Assembly: GCA_044346175.1 (NCBI GenBank)
Contig: JBIIZQ010000035.1
Coordinates: 1-9,557, forward strand
DNA from: JBJTUH01 sp044346175
Lineage (GTDB): Bacteria > Cyanobacteriota > Vampirovibrionia > Vampirovibrionales > JAJTHC01
Length of the DNA stretch: 9,557 bases
Direction: 5' to 3'
Below, piece by piece: positions 1-7,018 of the stretch. The stretch's first letter is position 1. The number at the start of each line of letters is the position of its first letter. Made by a program: the position numbers and the translations under genes. Under the pieces are notes generated by a model. That model saw only the letters and a program-made list of their open reading frames with translations. It made no database searches and was not told where the DNA came from.

Positions 1-2516
1 AGAGGGGCTGCACTGATAGCCCCTGACAAGGCATCCCAAGTCGCTTCTGAGGCGTGATATCCTCTTGCTGTATCTTTATTTAATGCCCAATTGAGGGTGG
101 TATTCATGAGGGCTGCTGCCGCAACACCAACCCCAGGGGCAAGCGGCCCTAAGGGACTAGCAAGAAGGGTACCCAAGGCAAAAGCACCTTTGGAGGCAAC
201 TTCTGTTGTGATAAGCTTGCCTGTTTCTTTAGATTCTTTTTCAAAGTTTTGTACTTGGTCACGTAGGGTATACGCTTGAAGACGCTCACGGTCAAGGGAC
301 GTTTTGGCATCATTCAGGAGGGGTTCTAAGCGTGCTTTTTCTTCATCAGTGGTTGCTTGGGCTGCTTGGGTTAACAGGGCATCATATTGTGTTTTAGCTT
401 GCTCGAAACGCTGACGTACTTCCGTAATTTCAGCCCGCTGACGGGAAACATCCCACTCGTTTGTAAACCCTTTACCTTGAAACCAGTTCCATACTTTACG
501 TGCGTTGCCACCCACAGCTTCCCCTATTTTGGATTGTAACGACCGGTTTTCAGATGTAGCATCCTCCAGCATCCGAAGTTCTTCCCCTAGTGCTAAAGGG
601 CTTGCATCTTGAAGGGCTTTACCTCGTAGGTCTGTAACGTCATTGATTTTTTTGCGTTGTAGCTGTCCTTCTTTCACGACTTCTTGCGCATTCCCCACTT
701 GCTTTAAAGCTGGGGTGTCCACCATACCGTTTGCAGCATACTGGAGATGGTCTTCAAAACTTAAACTTGAGCCAAAGGTTTTAGAGTCAGGGTCGCCTAA
801 GCCAAGAAATCCACCCGCTTGGGTACGGGTTGCAAGCTGAGACAAAATGCCGATTTGTTCTTCAGTAAAACCACTTAGAGTGGTACGCAATACGCCTTGA
901 CTTTTTTGGTACGCTTCCGACTGCATGAGTGTTTGGCGTTCTTGCTCCGTTTTGGCACCCGCCATGGTTTTATTCATCTCAATTTGGAGCTTGGTAGCGG
1001 CCTCTAGTCGTTGGGTGAGGTCGTTGATAGAGGGTTCCAAACGTTTGTAAGAAGGTGCAATCCCTTTTTGTGCCTCGTCGCCATACGTTTGTTTGAGGGT
1101 TTCTAGGACACTGGAAAGCCCTCCAAGAGAAAGTTTTTCAATATCTTTCTCAACACGTCCTTGAGTATCTACAGGGCGTATTCTGAGGGCAACATCCCCT
1201 GAGGTCTCATCGAAAGTTACAGCGTTATAGGCAATACGATAGCTTTGAGTACTGGTTTGACCATCTTTCATGTTCCGCTTAAATACCGTGTGGCGGGTAA
1301 GGGGGTCTTGCTGAAGCGATTGAGACTTAAGCGTGTCAATTAAAGTGGCGTCATCAAGGGTTTTGCCTTGCTTTTGTGCTTCTTGGCGTAGGGTTTCCAC
1401 TGAAGTCGCAAGCAATGCGGGGTCACGCTCCATGGCTAAATTTTGACGTACCAACTTAACCTCTTCTGTAGCACGAGCTTTTGCCATGGTACGTAACTGT
1501 GCTTCAGGGATACTTTGCTTCGTGGTTTCTGCCTGCATTTTAAGATGCTGATACATTTCCTCTTCAAGCTGAGCTTGAGGTTTTGCCTCTTCCCGTGAAA
1601 CACGGACGGGCTGTTTGTGATTCAAAAGATTGATTTGTCTTGAAGTGGGGTTACTGCCTTGCGTGGTGTCGTACATTTCAACACTCGCCACACGACTGTT
1701 AGGATTATCACCCGCAAAAGTGACGACCTTGTACTGGGTACCTTCTCGGTTAAGCTTCTGACGTATTCTTAGTGTGTCGACCTGTTCGATTTTTTTCTCA
1801 CGTACCGTTGTTTCACGCAGGTTTAAACCGTTCCGTTGGATGTTTTCAAAAACGCCAGCCCAGTAGCTTGGTTTGATGTACTCACCTATATAGTTGAAAT
1901 CAAGTTTTAAACCGGGGAGTTTACGTTCTACTTCCTTCACACGGTTTGTACGTACCACTTCCGCTTTGATGTTTTCTAACTTACCCCCTTCTTCCGTGGT
2001 GCTATCCATTTGGACCGTTGCCACGGTACCTACAGGGCTTTTCACCTGCACAAGCAGGTCTTTGCTTTTCTGTGATGCGGGTACATTATTTTTACGTACA
2101 ACTTTAGTTTCCAAAGAGCGTGTTTCTTCAGGAGGAGGATTCGTGAAGCGCTTATCAAGATTGGTATGCGTATTGGAAGGTTTTTGTGAGGTTTCTTCTG
2201 AGGGCTTTTGAGGTTTGGAAGTACTGGAGGGTGTTTGTAGGCTTGTACTCGTTGCTGCTGCTGTGGTTCCTGCCACGACTGCTGTGCCAGTCAGTAAAGT
2301 ATTTAAATTGCCTGAAGGCTTTTGAGCTTTTACTTTTTGAGGCAGGGTAGGCGTATGAGGAGATGAAGCTTTTAAAGGTGTTTTTCCTATATTCGCTTTC
2401 GCAACGGTTTGTTGAGTGGATGTTTGTAATGGCTTTTGTGGCAACGTTATGGGCTTACCCAGTAAACGCTGGGAAAGTTGGATAGACTCTGCAAACATCA
2501 TCATCATCATCATCAT
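1..2516 (-). CDS. Very large coiled-coil protein of unknown function, N-terminal 838 residues (3' end beyond window)
   Basis: I do not recognise this family. The frame is open from 2516 down to the left edge without a stop, so the C-terminus is missing. The protein starts with seven Met codons. Residues 20-135 are Pro/Thr/Ser/Lys-rich and probably disordered, with a weakly hydrophobic Ala/Thr/Val stretch at about 71-93. Two or three related beta-rich units follow: V-A-T-V-Q-M-D-S-T-T near 165-174, V-A-S-V-E-M-Y-D-T-T near 276-285, and a weaker copy near 441-452. Long charged helical segments (about 308-400 and 690-775) look like coiled coil. A Gly/Ala/Pro/Leu hydrophobic segment lies at about 777-804, followed by a W-D-A-L-S-G-A-I-S-A-A-like helix of the kind seen in polymorphic-toxin and translocator proteins. 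It is divergent from the 2970 gene, and no good ribosome site precedes the ATG run. A structural, translocator-like or toxin-carrier protein is possible, but the function is unknown. That the frame is coding is near certain. Confidence 0.9.
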   Translation of the reverse strand, partial: MMMMMMMFAESIQLSQRLLGKPITLPQKPLQTSTQQTVAKANIGKTPLKASSPHTPTLPQKVKAQKPSGNLNTLLTGTAVVAGTTAAATSTSLQTPSSTSKPQKPSEETSQKPSNTHTNLDKRFTNPPPEETRSLETKVVRKNNVPASQKSKDLLVQVKSPVGTVATVQMDSTTEEGGKLENIKAEVVRTNRVKEVERKLPGLKLDFNYIGEYIKPSYWAGVFENIQRNGLNLRETTVREKKIEQVDTLRIRQKLNREGTQYKVVTFAGDNPNSRVASVEMYDTTQGSNPTSRQINLLNHKQPVRVSREEAKPQAQLEEEMYQHLKMQAETTKQSIPEAQLRTMAKARATEEVKLVRQNLAMERDPALLATSVETLRQEAQKQGKTLDDATLIDTLKSQSLQQDPLTRHTVFKRNMKDGQTSTQSYRIAYNAVTFDETSGDVALRIRPVDTQGRVEKDIEKLSLGGLSSVLETLKQTYGDEAQKGIAPSYKRLEPSINDLTQRLEAATKLQIEMNKTMAGAKTEQERQTLMQSEAYQKSQGVLRTTLSGFTEEQIGILSQLATRTQAGGFLGLGDPDSKTFGSSLSFEDHLQYAANGMVDTPALKQVGNAQEVVKEGQLQRKKINDVTDLRGKALQDASPLALGEELRMLEDATSENRSLQSKIGEAVGGNARKVWNWFQGKGFTNEWDVSRQRAEITEVRQRFEQAKTQYDALLTQAAQATTDEEKARLEPLLNDAKTSLDRERLQAYTLRDQVQNFEKESKETGKLITTEVASKGAFALGTLLASPLGPLAPGVGVAAAALMNTTLNWALNKDTARGYHASEATWDALSGAISAAP
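2496..2516 (-). repeat. (ATG)7 trinucleotide repeat at the start codon
   Basis: The plus strand reads CAT seven times in a row, which is seven in-frame ATG codons at the start of the large minus-strand gene. Any of them could serve as the start. The first (2516) is used here because all are in frame. Gain or loss of a unit by slippage would keep the frame and change only the number of N-terminal Met residues and the distance to the mRNA leader. Confidence 0.95.
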
Positions 2517-2641
2517 GTTAAGAAGACCTAAATATCACGGACTTAATAGGTAAAATTCTCTTCAGATAAGGTATCCATGAAATTATGAGGCGACACCTTG
2601 TCTCAATAAACACAAGCCTCTTGTGGAAATTGCTTATGCCT

Positions 2642-2671
2642 TTTTTATTTTTATTTTTATTTTTATTTTTA
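2642..2671. repeat. (TTTTTA)5 hexanucleotide microsatellite
   Basis: Adenines fall at 2647, 2653, 2659, 2665 and 2671 in an otherwise pure T tract, giving five perfect TTTTTA units. It lies between two divergent genes, 126 bp upstream of the minus-strand start and about 300 bp upstream of the plus-strand start. A tract of this kind can vary in length by slippage and would shift the spacing of regulatory sites. Its phased A/T composition also suggests bent or easily melted DNA. Confidence 0.95.
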
Positions 2672-2729
2672 ACGAGCGTACGCCTGTACTTGCTTTTCTA
2701 GTCTCTTAAAACGTATCGCTTCATCTCTC

Positions 2730-2750
2730 TTTGTAACAAATTGTCACAAA
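2730..2750. promoter_or_regulatory. 21-bp near-perfect palindrome, candidate operator
   Basis: The sequence is TTTGTAACAA-A-TTGTCACAAA. Each half matches the reverse complement of the other at all but one position (A/C at the sixth base from each end), around a central A at 2740. It can also be read as a direct repeat TTGTAACAAA/TTGTCACAAA. The symmetry and position in a divergent intergenic region suit a dimeric repressor or activator site. I cannot name the regulator. Confidence 0.45.
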
Positions 2751-2771
2751 AAAGGGTCATGTAACTATAAA
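2741..2771 (+). promoter_or_regulatory. Weak candidate promoter for the 496-aa gene
   Basis: TTGTCA (2741-2746) resembles a -35 box, and TATAAA (2766-2771) lies 19 bp downstream, longer than the usual 17 bp. TAACTA at 2762 gives a 15-bp spacer instead. The -35 would sit inside the right half of the palindrome, so a bound regulator would block it. The long leader (about 190 bases) and imperfect spacing keep confidence low. Confidence 0.2.
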
Positions 2772-2969
2772 AGTCCTTGAGTGAAGTCTATCCTATTGGC
2801 TACCATGAAAGGCATGCTGTTATAAACCCCTCGCATACAATGTGCTATCATAACTGAATGCTTCCTGAGTTCAAAAACGCTTGAGTATTCAAGTGTCATA
2901 ATAGCTTTACCTCGCCCCAGAATTGCCTCACCTCTTTTTAGTGTTTCTATCTGAGAGCCATATCCTACG

Positions 2970-4460
2970 ATGATGTTGCAAGCCTCCCCTAGTCGGTTGA
3001 TGACTCCGACACGCCATAACCCTTATGTATTGCAACATTTTCAACAACGTTTCGGTGCCATGACCCCTGAAATAGGGGTTCCCTTACCGATATCTAGTAC
3101 TTTACCCGCCATGGCAGGTAAAGTACCTCCTACAAAGCTACCTGTATCCTTAGGGGAGCGGGCTTTGAATGGGGTGAGTGCCTTTATGCAGTGGGTACGT
3201 TCAAGTACCGTCAATGAACTTGTCGTGATTGATGAACTCTCCATGGGTTTACCTCGTGCCTTGATTGAGCTTTTCCTCAGACCGTTTAACCGTCTTGTGC
3301 TTGCCCGTGAGACCTTCTTTCGTGAGAATGCTGGACTTATTACCATGGGGCCGATGTCAGGATGGCTGACAGGGGCAGGGAGTTTAGGTTTGAATCGACC
3401 TTCCATCCTTAATCCGAAGGGGCTTAATTTAAAAGCCCACATCAATTTGGAGGTTGCCCATCATTTCCTAACACAGGCTCATCATGATATTCATCATGCA
3501 CAACCCCATCAAACCCTTGAACAGTTTAGAGAACATCATATTAAAACCCTTTTAGGGCAGATGCAGCCCACAGACCTACCTCATTGGCAAGCCTATGCCA
3601 AAACACAGAGGCTTAGCCATCAAACGAGCATTCCTGAAGTGCCTGAGGCTTTACAGCGTGCATTTGCACTCCCTGATAGGGATGCCCTAGCTCATATCCC
3701 TATCACGCCTGAGGGGCATCATGCTACCAGTGTGGCACGCATGCAGCAGGCTAAAACATGGTTAAAGGATACCTTAGCTCATACGGCTTCTTGGGGTATG
3801 ACTGAAAAAATAACCTTACAGGATGCCCAAACAGGAAAAACCCTCATTCCTCGTCGACCTTTAAGCAGTACGCTCACTGACCTAAAACACTACACCCATG
3901 AAGTGTTTGATTATGCCCTTGCCCAAGTAAAACAAGCAGGACACAACACCATGACCCCCGAGGCAAAACAAGCCCTGCAATACCTCTTATTTGAGCATAA
4001 AGCTGGGGGTGTTTTACCTCATGCCAATGATGCCTTCCTGCATTACTTGAATAAACAAAAGCGTTTGACCGCAACCGTACCCATCGGCTTGGCTGTTGTA
4101 TTAGCGATTATTCCAAACTACGTGAACATTTGGCTCACTAAAAGACAAACGGGAAGTACGCTATTTCCAGCAGAGGCTCCCACCATGAATGCCAGCACCC
4201 ATGCAGAGGCAAAAACGGAGGATGATGCCAAAGTAACAGCCTTATCCTCCTCTGTGAGTTCGGCTACGGCGGATAATCAGCTTGTTACTGTAGGGGAGCT
4301 AAAAAAACAACTGTCTCAGACTCAAAAGCAGGCGGCGGTTACTTCTATGGAGGTCTCTACGCCACCTTTACCGCTCCCCACTAAACGCTTATCTTCTGTA
4401 TTAAGCACCACCATGACAACCATGCCCGTAAGTGCCTCAGCAGTAGGAGGGCAAGCGTAA
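2970..4460 (+). CDS. Membrane-anchored protein with His-rich central region and disordered tail, unknown function
   Basis: I do not recognise a named family for this 496-residue protein. It starts ATG-ATG, with only a weak GAGAG far upstream as a ribosome site. Residues 1-60 are Pro-rich. A helical part at 82-135 contains the motif R-E-T-F-F-R-E (113-119) followed by a Gly/Met-rich hydrophobic stretch. Residues 157-190 hold ten His in 34 residues. One clear membrane helix lies at about 369-389 and ends in N-I-W-L-T-K-R (386-392). The tail 393-496 is Ala/Thr/Ser/Pro-rich and probably disordered. The next gene starts in the last base of its stop codon, so the two form an operon. The downstream protein has the same N-I-x-x-T-K-R helix end and a similar tail, suggesting paralogy. 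By the positive-inside rule the tail may be cytoplasmic; this is inferred. Confidence 0.9.
   Translation: MMLQASPSRLMTPTRHNPYVLQHFQQRFGAMTPEIGVPLPISSTLPAMAGKVPPTKLPVSLGERALNGVSAFMQWVRSSTVNELVVIDELSMGLPRALIELFLRPFNRLVLARETFFRENAGLITMGPMSGWLTGAGSLGLNRPSILNPKGLNLKAHINLEVAHHFLTQAHHDIHHAQPHQTLEQFREHHIKTLLGQMQPTDLPHWQAYAKTQRLSHQTSIPEVPEALQRAFALPDRDALAHIPITPEGHHATSVARMQQAKTWLKDTLAHTASWGMTEKITLQDAQTGKTLIPRRPLSSTLTDLKHYTHEVFDYALAQVKQAGHNTMTPEAKQALQYLLFEHKAGGVLPHANDAFLHYLNKQKRLTATVPIGLAVVLAIIPNYVNIWLTKRQTGSTLFPAEAPTMNASTHAEAKTEDDAKVTALSSSVSSATADNQLVTVGELKKQLSQTQKQAAVTSMEVSTPPLPLPTKRLSSVLSTTMTTMPVSASAVGGQA
3097..3126. repeat. 30-bp near-perfect palindrome inside the 496-aa gene
   Basis: GTACTTTACC at 3097-3106 is the exact reverse complement of GGTAAAGTAC at 3117-3126. 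The centre GCCATGGC (3108-3115) is also self-complementary, so 14 of 15 pairs match, with a single C/A mismatch. It lies about 130 bases into the coding region, across codons for residues 43-52, where it could form a strong hairpin in mRNA or bind a dimeric protein. Confidence 0.85.
4445..4450 (+). promoter_or_regulatory. Perfect Shine-Dalgarno AGGAGG for the 351-aa gene
   Basis: AGGAGG sits inside the last codons of the upstream gene, nine bases before the ATG at 4460. The stop and start overlap as TAATG. This supports translational coupling and fixes the start of the second gene. It is the only textbook ribosome site in the window. Confidence 0.85.
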
Positions 4461-5515
4461 TGTTGCTGCAAAACGCTTTACATCGTCTTCAGCTTCCTGC
4501 TAAGCAGCTTAAAACGACTGTTTCTCATCCCTCGTCACGGTTTGGACAAACTGCCGAGGGCGTAGTGATACAAGGTCTTCAACACGGTATCCAAGAAGAG
4601 CTTAAACAAGCTTATCAGCCTCTCAAAAAGCATGGTGCGGCGATTACCAAGCGTCTTGACCCCGTCAATCTCTTTGAAACCACTTGGAACCAAGCAAAAG
4701 TGGTGTATGCCCTTTGTATTGCCTCCCGTATTGGGATTGGGTTTCAGCGCTCACATCATAAAGATGGTAAGAATATCTGGGAAAAACTAGGGAATGAAAC
4801 CTGCGAGGTGCTACGCCGTGACCCTTGGGGCTGGTTATTTTGGTTCTATGCCGCAGACTTTACGCAACGCTTGTACACCCAAGCCTTTGTGCCTAAACAG
4901 TATCGTACCCAGTTGCTCCATTATCCTGAGGCAACTTCAAAACCTTGGGTGAAGCATAACCCCTTACATTGGAACCAAACCACTCCCAAGCAGTTGCGTG
5001 AGCGCCATGCGTTTATGTTAAAACACGATACGCTTTATGCTTCTCGTATTCAGGCACTTGAGGAAGCAAAAGTCAATCTTGCCCACCTAAGACAACAAAA
5101 AGCCTCGGCACCTTTGATTCAAGAAGCCAAGCAGACACTATTGACCCTCAGCCAGAAACACCCTTCTCTTGAATTAGCTGCCAAATATGGCGACTTAGTC
5201 GGACTTGCGGGCATTGTTACTGCCATTGCCCTCAATGGTATTGGTATTCCTGTGACCAATATTCTCATTACCAAGCGGAATGTGAAACGGAAAGCAGAAG
5301 AGCTTCATGCACAAGCTCAACCACCCTTAGCACCACCACCTGCTACAAGCTTCGCTACGTCGGGTGTTGAGAAGCCCACGCCTTCAACCACAACCTTTAC
5401 ACCGCTTTCACCCCAAGCTGTGCCTTCTGGTGTGAGTCCTTTCAAAGTAGCGTCTACTGCGATTACTACCACGCCCTTATCCCCATCATTTAAACCAGTG
5501 ATGGTACAAGCTTGA
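4460..5515 (+). CDS. Membrane-anchored protein with aromatic-rich motif and disordered tail, likely paralogue of the upstream gene
   Basis: I do not recognise a named family for this 351-residue protein. A Leu/Gln-rich N-terminus leads into a region (80-145) with E-T-C-E-V-L-R-R-D-P-W-G-W-L-F-W-F-Y at 113-130, a strongly aromatic, possibly membrane-inserted helix. Residues 195-232 look like a charged coiled coil. A clear membrane helix spans about 247-270, followed by N-I-L-I-T-K-R (267-273), which matches N-I-W-L-T-K-R in the upstream protein. The tail 281-351 is Pro/Thr/Ser/Ala-rich and low in complexity. The shared helix end, similar tails, similar openings (M-L-x-Q near the start, R-F-G near residue 28) and the one-base gene overlap argue for duplication and joint expression. 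The function is unknown, but the coding call is firm. Confidence 0.9.
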   Translation: MLLQNALHRLQLPAKQLKTTVSHPSSRFGQTAEGVVIQGLQHGIQEELKQAYQPLKKHGAAITKRLDPVNLFETTWNQAKVVYALCIASRIGIGFQRSHHKDGKNIWEKLGNETCEVLRRDPWGWLFWFYAADFTQRLYTQAFVPKQYRTQLLHYPEATSKPWVKHNPLHWNQTTPKQLRERHAFMLKHDTLYASRIQALEEAKVNLAHLRQQKASAPLIQEAKQTLLTLSQKHPSLELAAKYGDLVGLAGIVTAIALNGIGIPVTNILITKRNVKRKAEELHAQAQPPLAPPPATSFATSGVEKPTPSTTTFTPLSPQAVPSGVSPFKVASTAITTTPLSPSFKPVMVQA

Positions 5516-5557
5516 GTGTATCGCTATTAAGCAACGGAGTACGTCTGTTTTTAGCTT

Positions 5558-5582
5558 GGATTGCTTGTGTATCCTGTTTTTT
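5558..5582 (+). terminator. Weak candidate intrinsic terminator after the two-gene operon
   Basis: GGAT (5558-5561) can pair with ATCC (5571-5574) around a nine-base loop, and TG plus six T follow (5577-5582). The stem is only four pairs, so this is a poor terminator by sequence. It is listed because it is the only stem followed by a T run between the operon and the next gene. Confidence 0.25.
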
Positions 5583-5594
5583 GGCGTGTGTGTG

Positions 5595-5622
5595 TTAAAA
5601 TAACTAAAAGTCTTTTTATAAC
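5595..5622 (+). promoter_or_regulatory. Candidate promoter for the 443-aa gene
   Basis: TTAAAA (5595-5600) and TATAAC (5617-5622) are 16 bp apart, in an AT-rich patch about 65 bp before the start codon at 5687 and just after a short (GT)n run. The -10 box matches the consensus at five of six positions; the -35 is weak. Confidence 0.35.
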
Positions 5623-5686
5623 TGATTCTGACTAGATGTTCAATGTTATCCGTCTATGTGTGTTGTGATGACACCCTGTAACCCTT

Positions 5687-7018
5687 ATGTGGCCTTTTGA
5701 ACGTTTTACTACGTCTCATCTTCGAGCTGAGCTTTCCAACACTTTGGGTATGCTGCTTGATGCCTCCCAAAGCGCACCGTCATCTGATGCTGTGGTCTAT
5801 CAGCTTTGTGTTCATGGATTTACACCTTGCTTGGTCACAGAGGGGTCGCATTATTTAAACTACTGGTTACAGCAGCATCCTCCTGTGGTGTCTCAGCGTA
5901 AAACGATACAAACCCTTCATATTTTGTACCACAAGGGGCTAGACAAATTTATTTACGTGGCAGATTATGCCAAGTTACTTGAGGCCATTGATGCCACTTG
6001 GCAGAGCCAGCAAAATAACTTACCTCTTAGCAATTTACCACTGTATGAAACTTGGCATCAGTTGCTTGAAAAGCTTATTCATATGGATAACAAGCCTTTC
6101 TCGGCAGATGCACTAGCCCATGTTGTGCATCAATTGAGAGGGTTGAGACATGTGGTACTTTGTAATCCCGCAAATATACCTCTTAAAAGTCTTTCCCCTT
6201 GGTGGCATGTGCTAGAAAAGCAAGTTTTCTCCTCAAGTGCATCCCCTGAGGCTCAAACCGTCTTAAATTATACCCTCTATTTTGATACCCCCGATACGTT
6301 TCGGATTCGACACCAGCACGCCGAGGTGCAAAGTATCCTTAAAACCCTGAGAGGGTCATGCGGCGATACCTCACCCGATACGCAACAGTGGCTATGTAGC
6401 AGTACTTATATGCAGGCACTCCTTAAAGAGCATTGGCATGCCCTATGTGCGACAGATAAAGTCTCTACGAAACAGCACCCTGAGTTGCACATCCTACAAT
6501 TTTATGAACCCTTTCCTCAACCCTTGGGGGTGCGTCACACCCCACAGCTTGAACATGCCGTAAAGATAGGGGTTTTACATCATCCCGCTTGGGGCAAAGA
6601 AGGTACCACACAATTGGATACCCTCTTTACTCAGATTTCTCCTCAACGTGTGTATGAAGACATGCCTTTCCATCTATACCGTTTAAGTCACCGACCTTTT
6701 GAGTCCTTGACCCAGCTTGCAAAGAGTCTGTATGAATTACAACTGGATATTGTGATTTTATGGCCAGACACACCCCTAGGGGTTCATTTAGAAGCTTTAG
6801 CCGTTCAGGCTTCAGGGGCTTCTCTCATTACCCATGCACAGTCAGGAAGCCTTGCCCATAGTATTCTTTCGGAAGAACTGAAAGGCAAAGTAATGCTCAA
6901 CGTTGAAGAGTTAGAACAGTGGTTGGCTGTACCTGATACCCTCCGTGGCTTACGAGCTATTCAAACACCTCAGGCGGTTGAGGGCTTCCAATTTAAACCT
7001 AGGACACTGGCACTTTAG
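5687..7018 (+). CDS. Soluble protein of unknown function with a possible Rossmann-like C-terminal domain
   Basis: This 443-residue protein has no signal peptide and no clear membrane helix, unlike its neighbours. The N-terminal 270 residues are mixed alpha/beta and rich in His, Trp and Leu; I see no known motif there. From about 290 the pattern changes to strand (V-K-I-G-V-L-H-H-P, 292-300), helix, strand (L-D-I-V-I-L-W-P, 353-360), helix (G-V-H-L-E-A-L-A, 365-372), strand (A-S-L-I-T-H, 378-383). This resembles the C-terminal nucleotide-sugar-binding half of GT-B glycosyltransferases, where P-x-G-x-x-x-E-A-x-A followed by a strand is common. That is only a resemblance, and the catalytic residues cannot be assigned. 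No Shine-Dalgarno precedes the ATG. Its last 20 bases overlap the convergent membrane-protein gene. Confidence 0.88.
   Translation: MWPFERFTTSHLRAELSNTLGMLLDASQSAPSSDAVVYQLCVHGFTPCLVTEGSHYLNYWLQQHPPVVSQRKTIQTLHILYHKGLDKFIYVADYAKLLEAIDATWQSQQNNLPLSNLPLYETWHQLLEKLIHMDNKPFSADALAHVVHQLRGLRHVVLCNPANIPLKSLSPWWHVLEKQVFSSSASPEAQTVLNYTLYFDTPDTFRIRHQHAEVQSILKTLRGSCGDTSPDTQQWLCSSTYMQALLKEHWHALCATDKVSTKQHPELHILQFYEPFPQPLGVRHTPQLEHAVKIGVLHHPAWGKEGTTQLDTLFTQISPQRVYEDMPFHLYRLSHRPFESLTQLAKSLYELQLDIVILWPDTPLGVHLEALAVQASGASLITHAQSGSLAHSILSEELKGKVMLNVEELEQWLAVPDTLRGLRAIQTPQAVEGFQFKPRTLAL

Larger units (their letters stand above)
2517..2969. other. Divergent intergenic region of 453 bp
   Basis: This region separates the large minus-strand gene from the plus-strand 496-aa gene. 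No convincing open frame or RNA gene is seen. It is AT-rich and holds a hexanucleotide microsatellite (2642-2671), a 21-bp palindrome (2730-2750) and a small 5-bp-arm inverted repeat CTTGA/TCAAG at 2880-2893. Promoters for both neighbours must lie here or within the flanking genes. Several AT-rich hexamers resemble -10 boxes, but none has a matching -35 box that stands out. Confidence 0.85.

Noticed and set aside
1894..2211. 105-aa plus-strand open frame
   Set aside because: It is antisense to the large minus-strand gene, whose frame is continuous over 838 codons; the translation is rich in Ser, Phe and Arg, as expected of a shadow frame.
2496..2516. (CAT)7 read on the plus strand as a polyhistidine tag
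   Set aside because: There is no plus-strand open frame here; the repeat is the ATG run of the minus-strand gene, not a vector tag.
2592..2602. GACA-CCT-TGTC inverted repeat upstream of the large gene
   Set aside because: Four-base arms occur by chance too often to call an operator.
3041..3445. 134-aa open frame on the minus strand inside the 496-aa gene
   Set aside because: It lies wholly opposite a longer, compositionally sound gene in a clear operon, has no ribosome site, and its translation is basic and low in structure.
5586..5595. Short (GT)n run upstream of the 443-aa gene
   Set aside because: About five dinucleotide units is too short to claim as a variable repeat.
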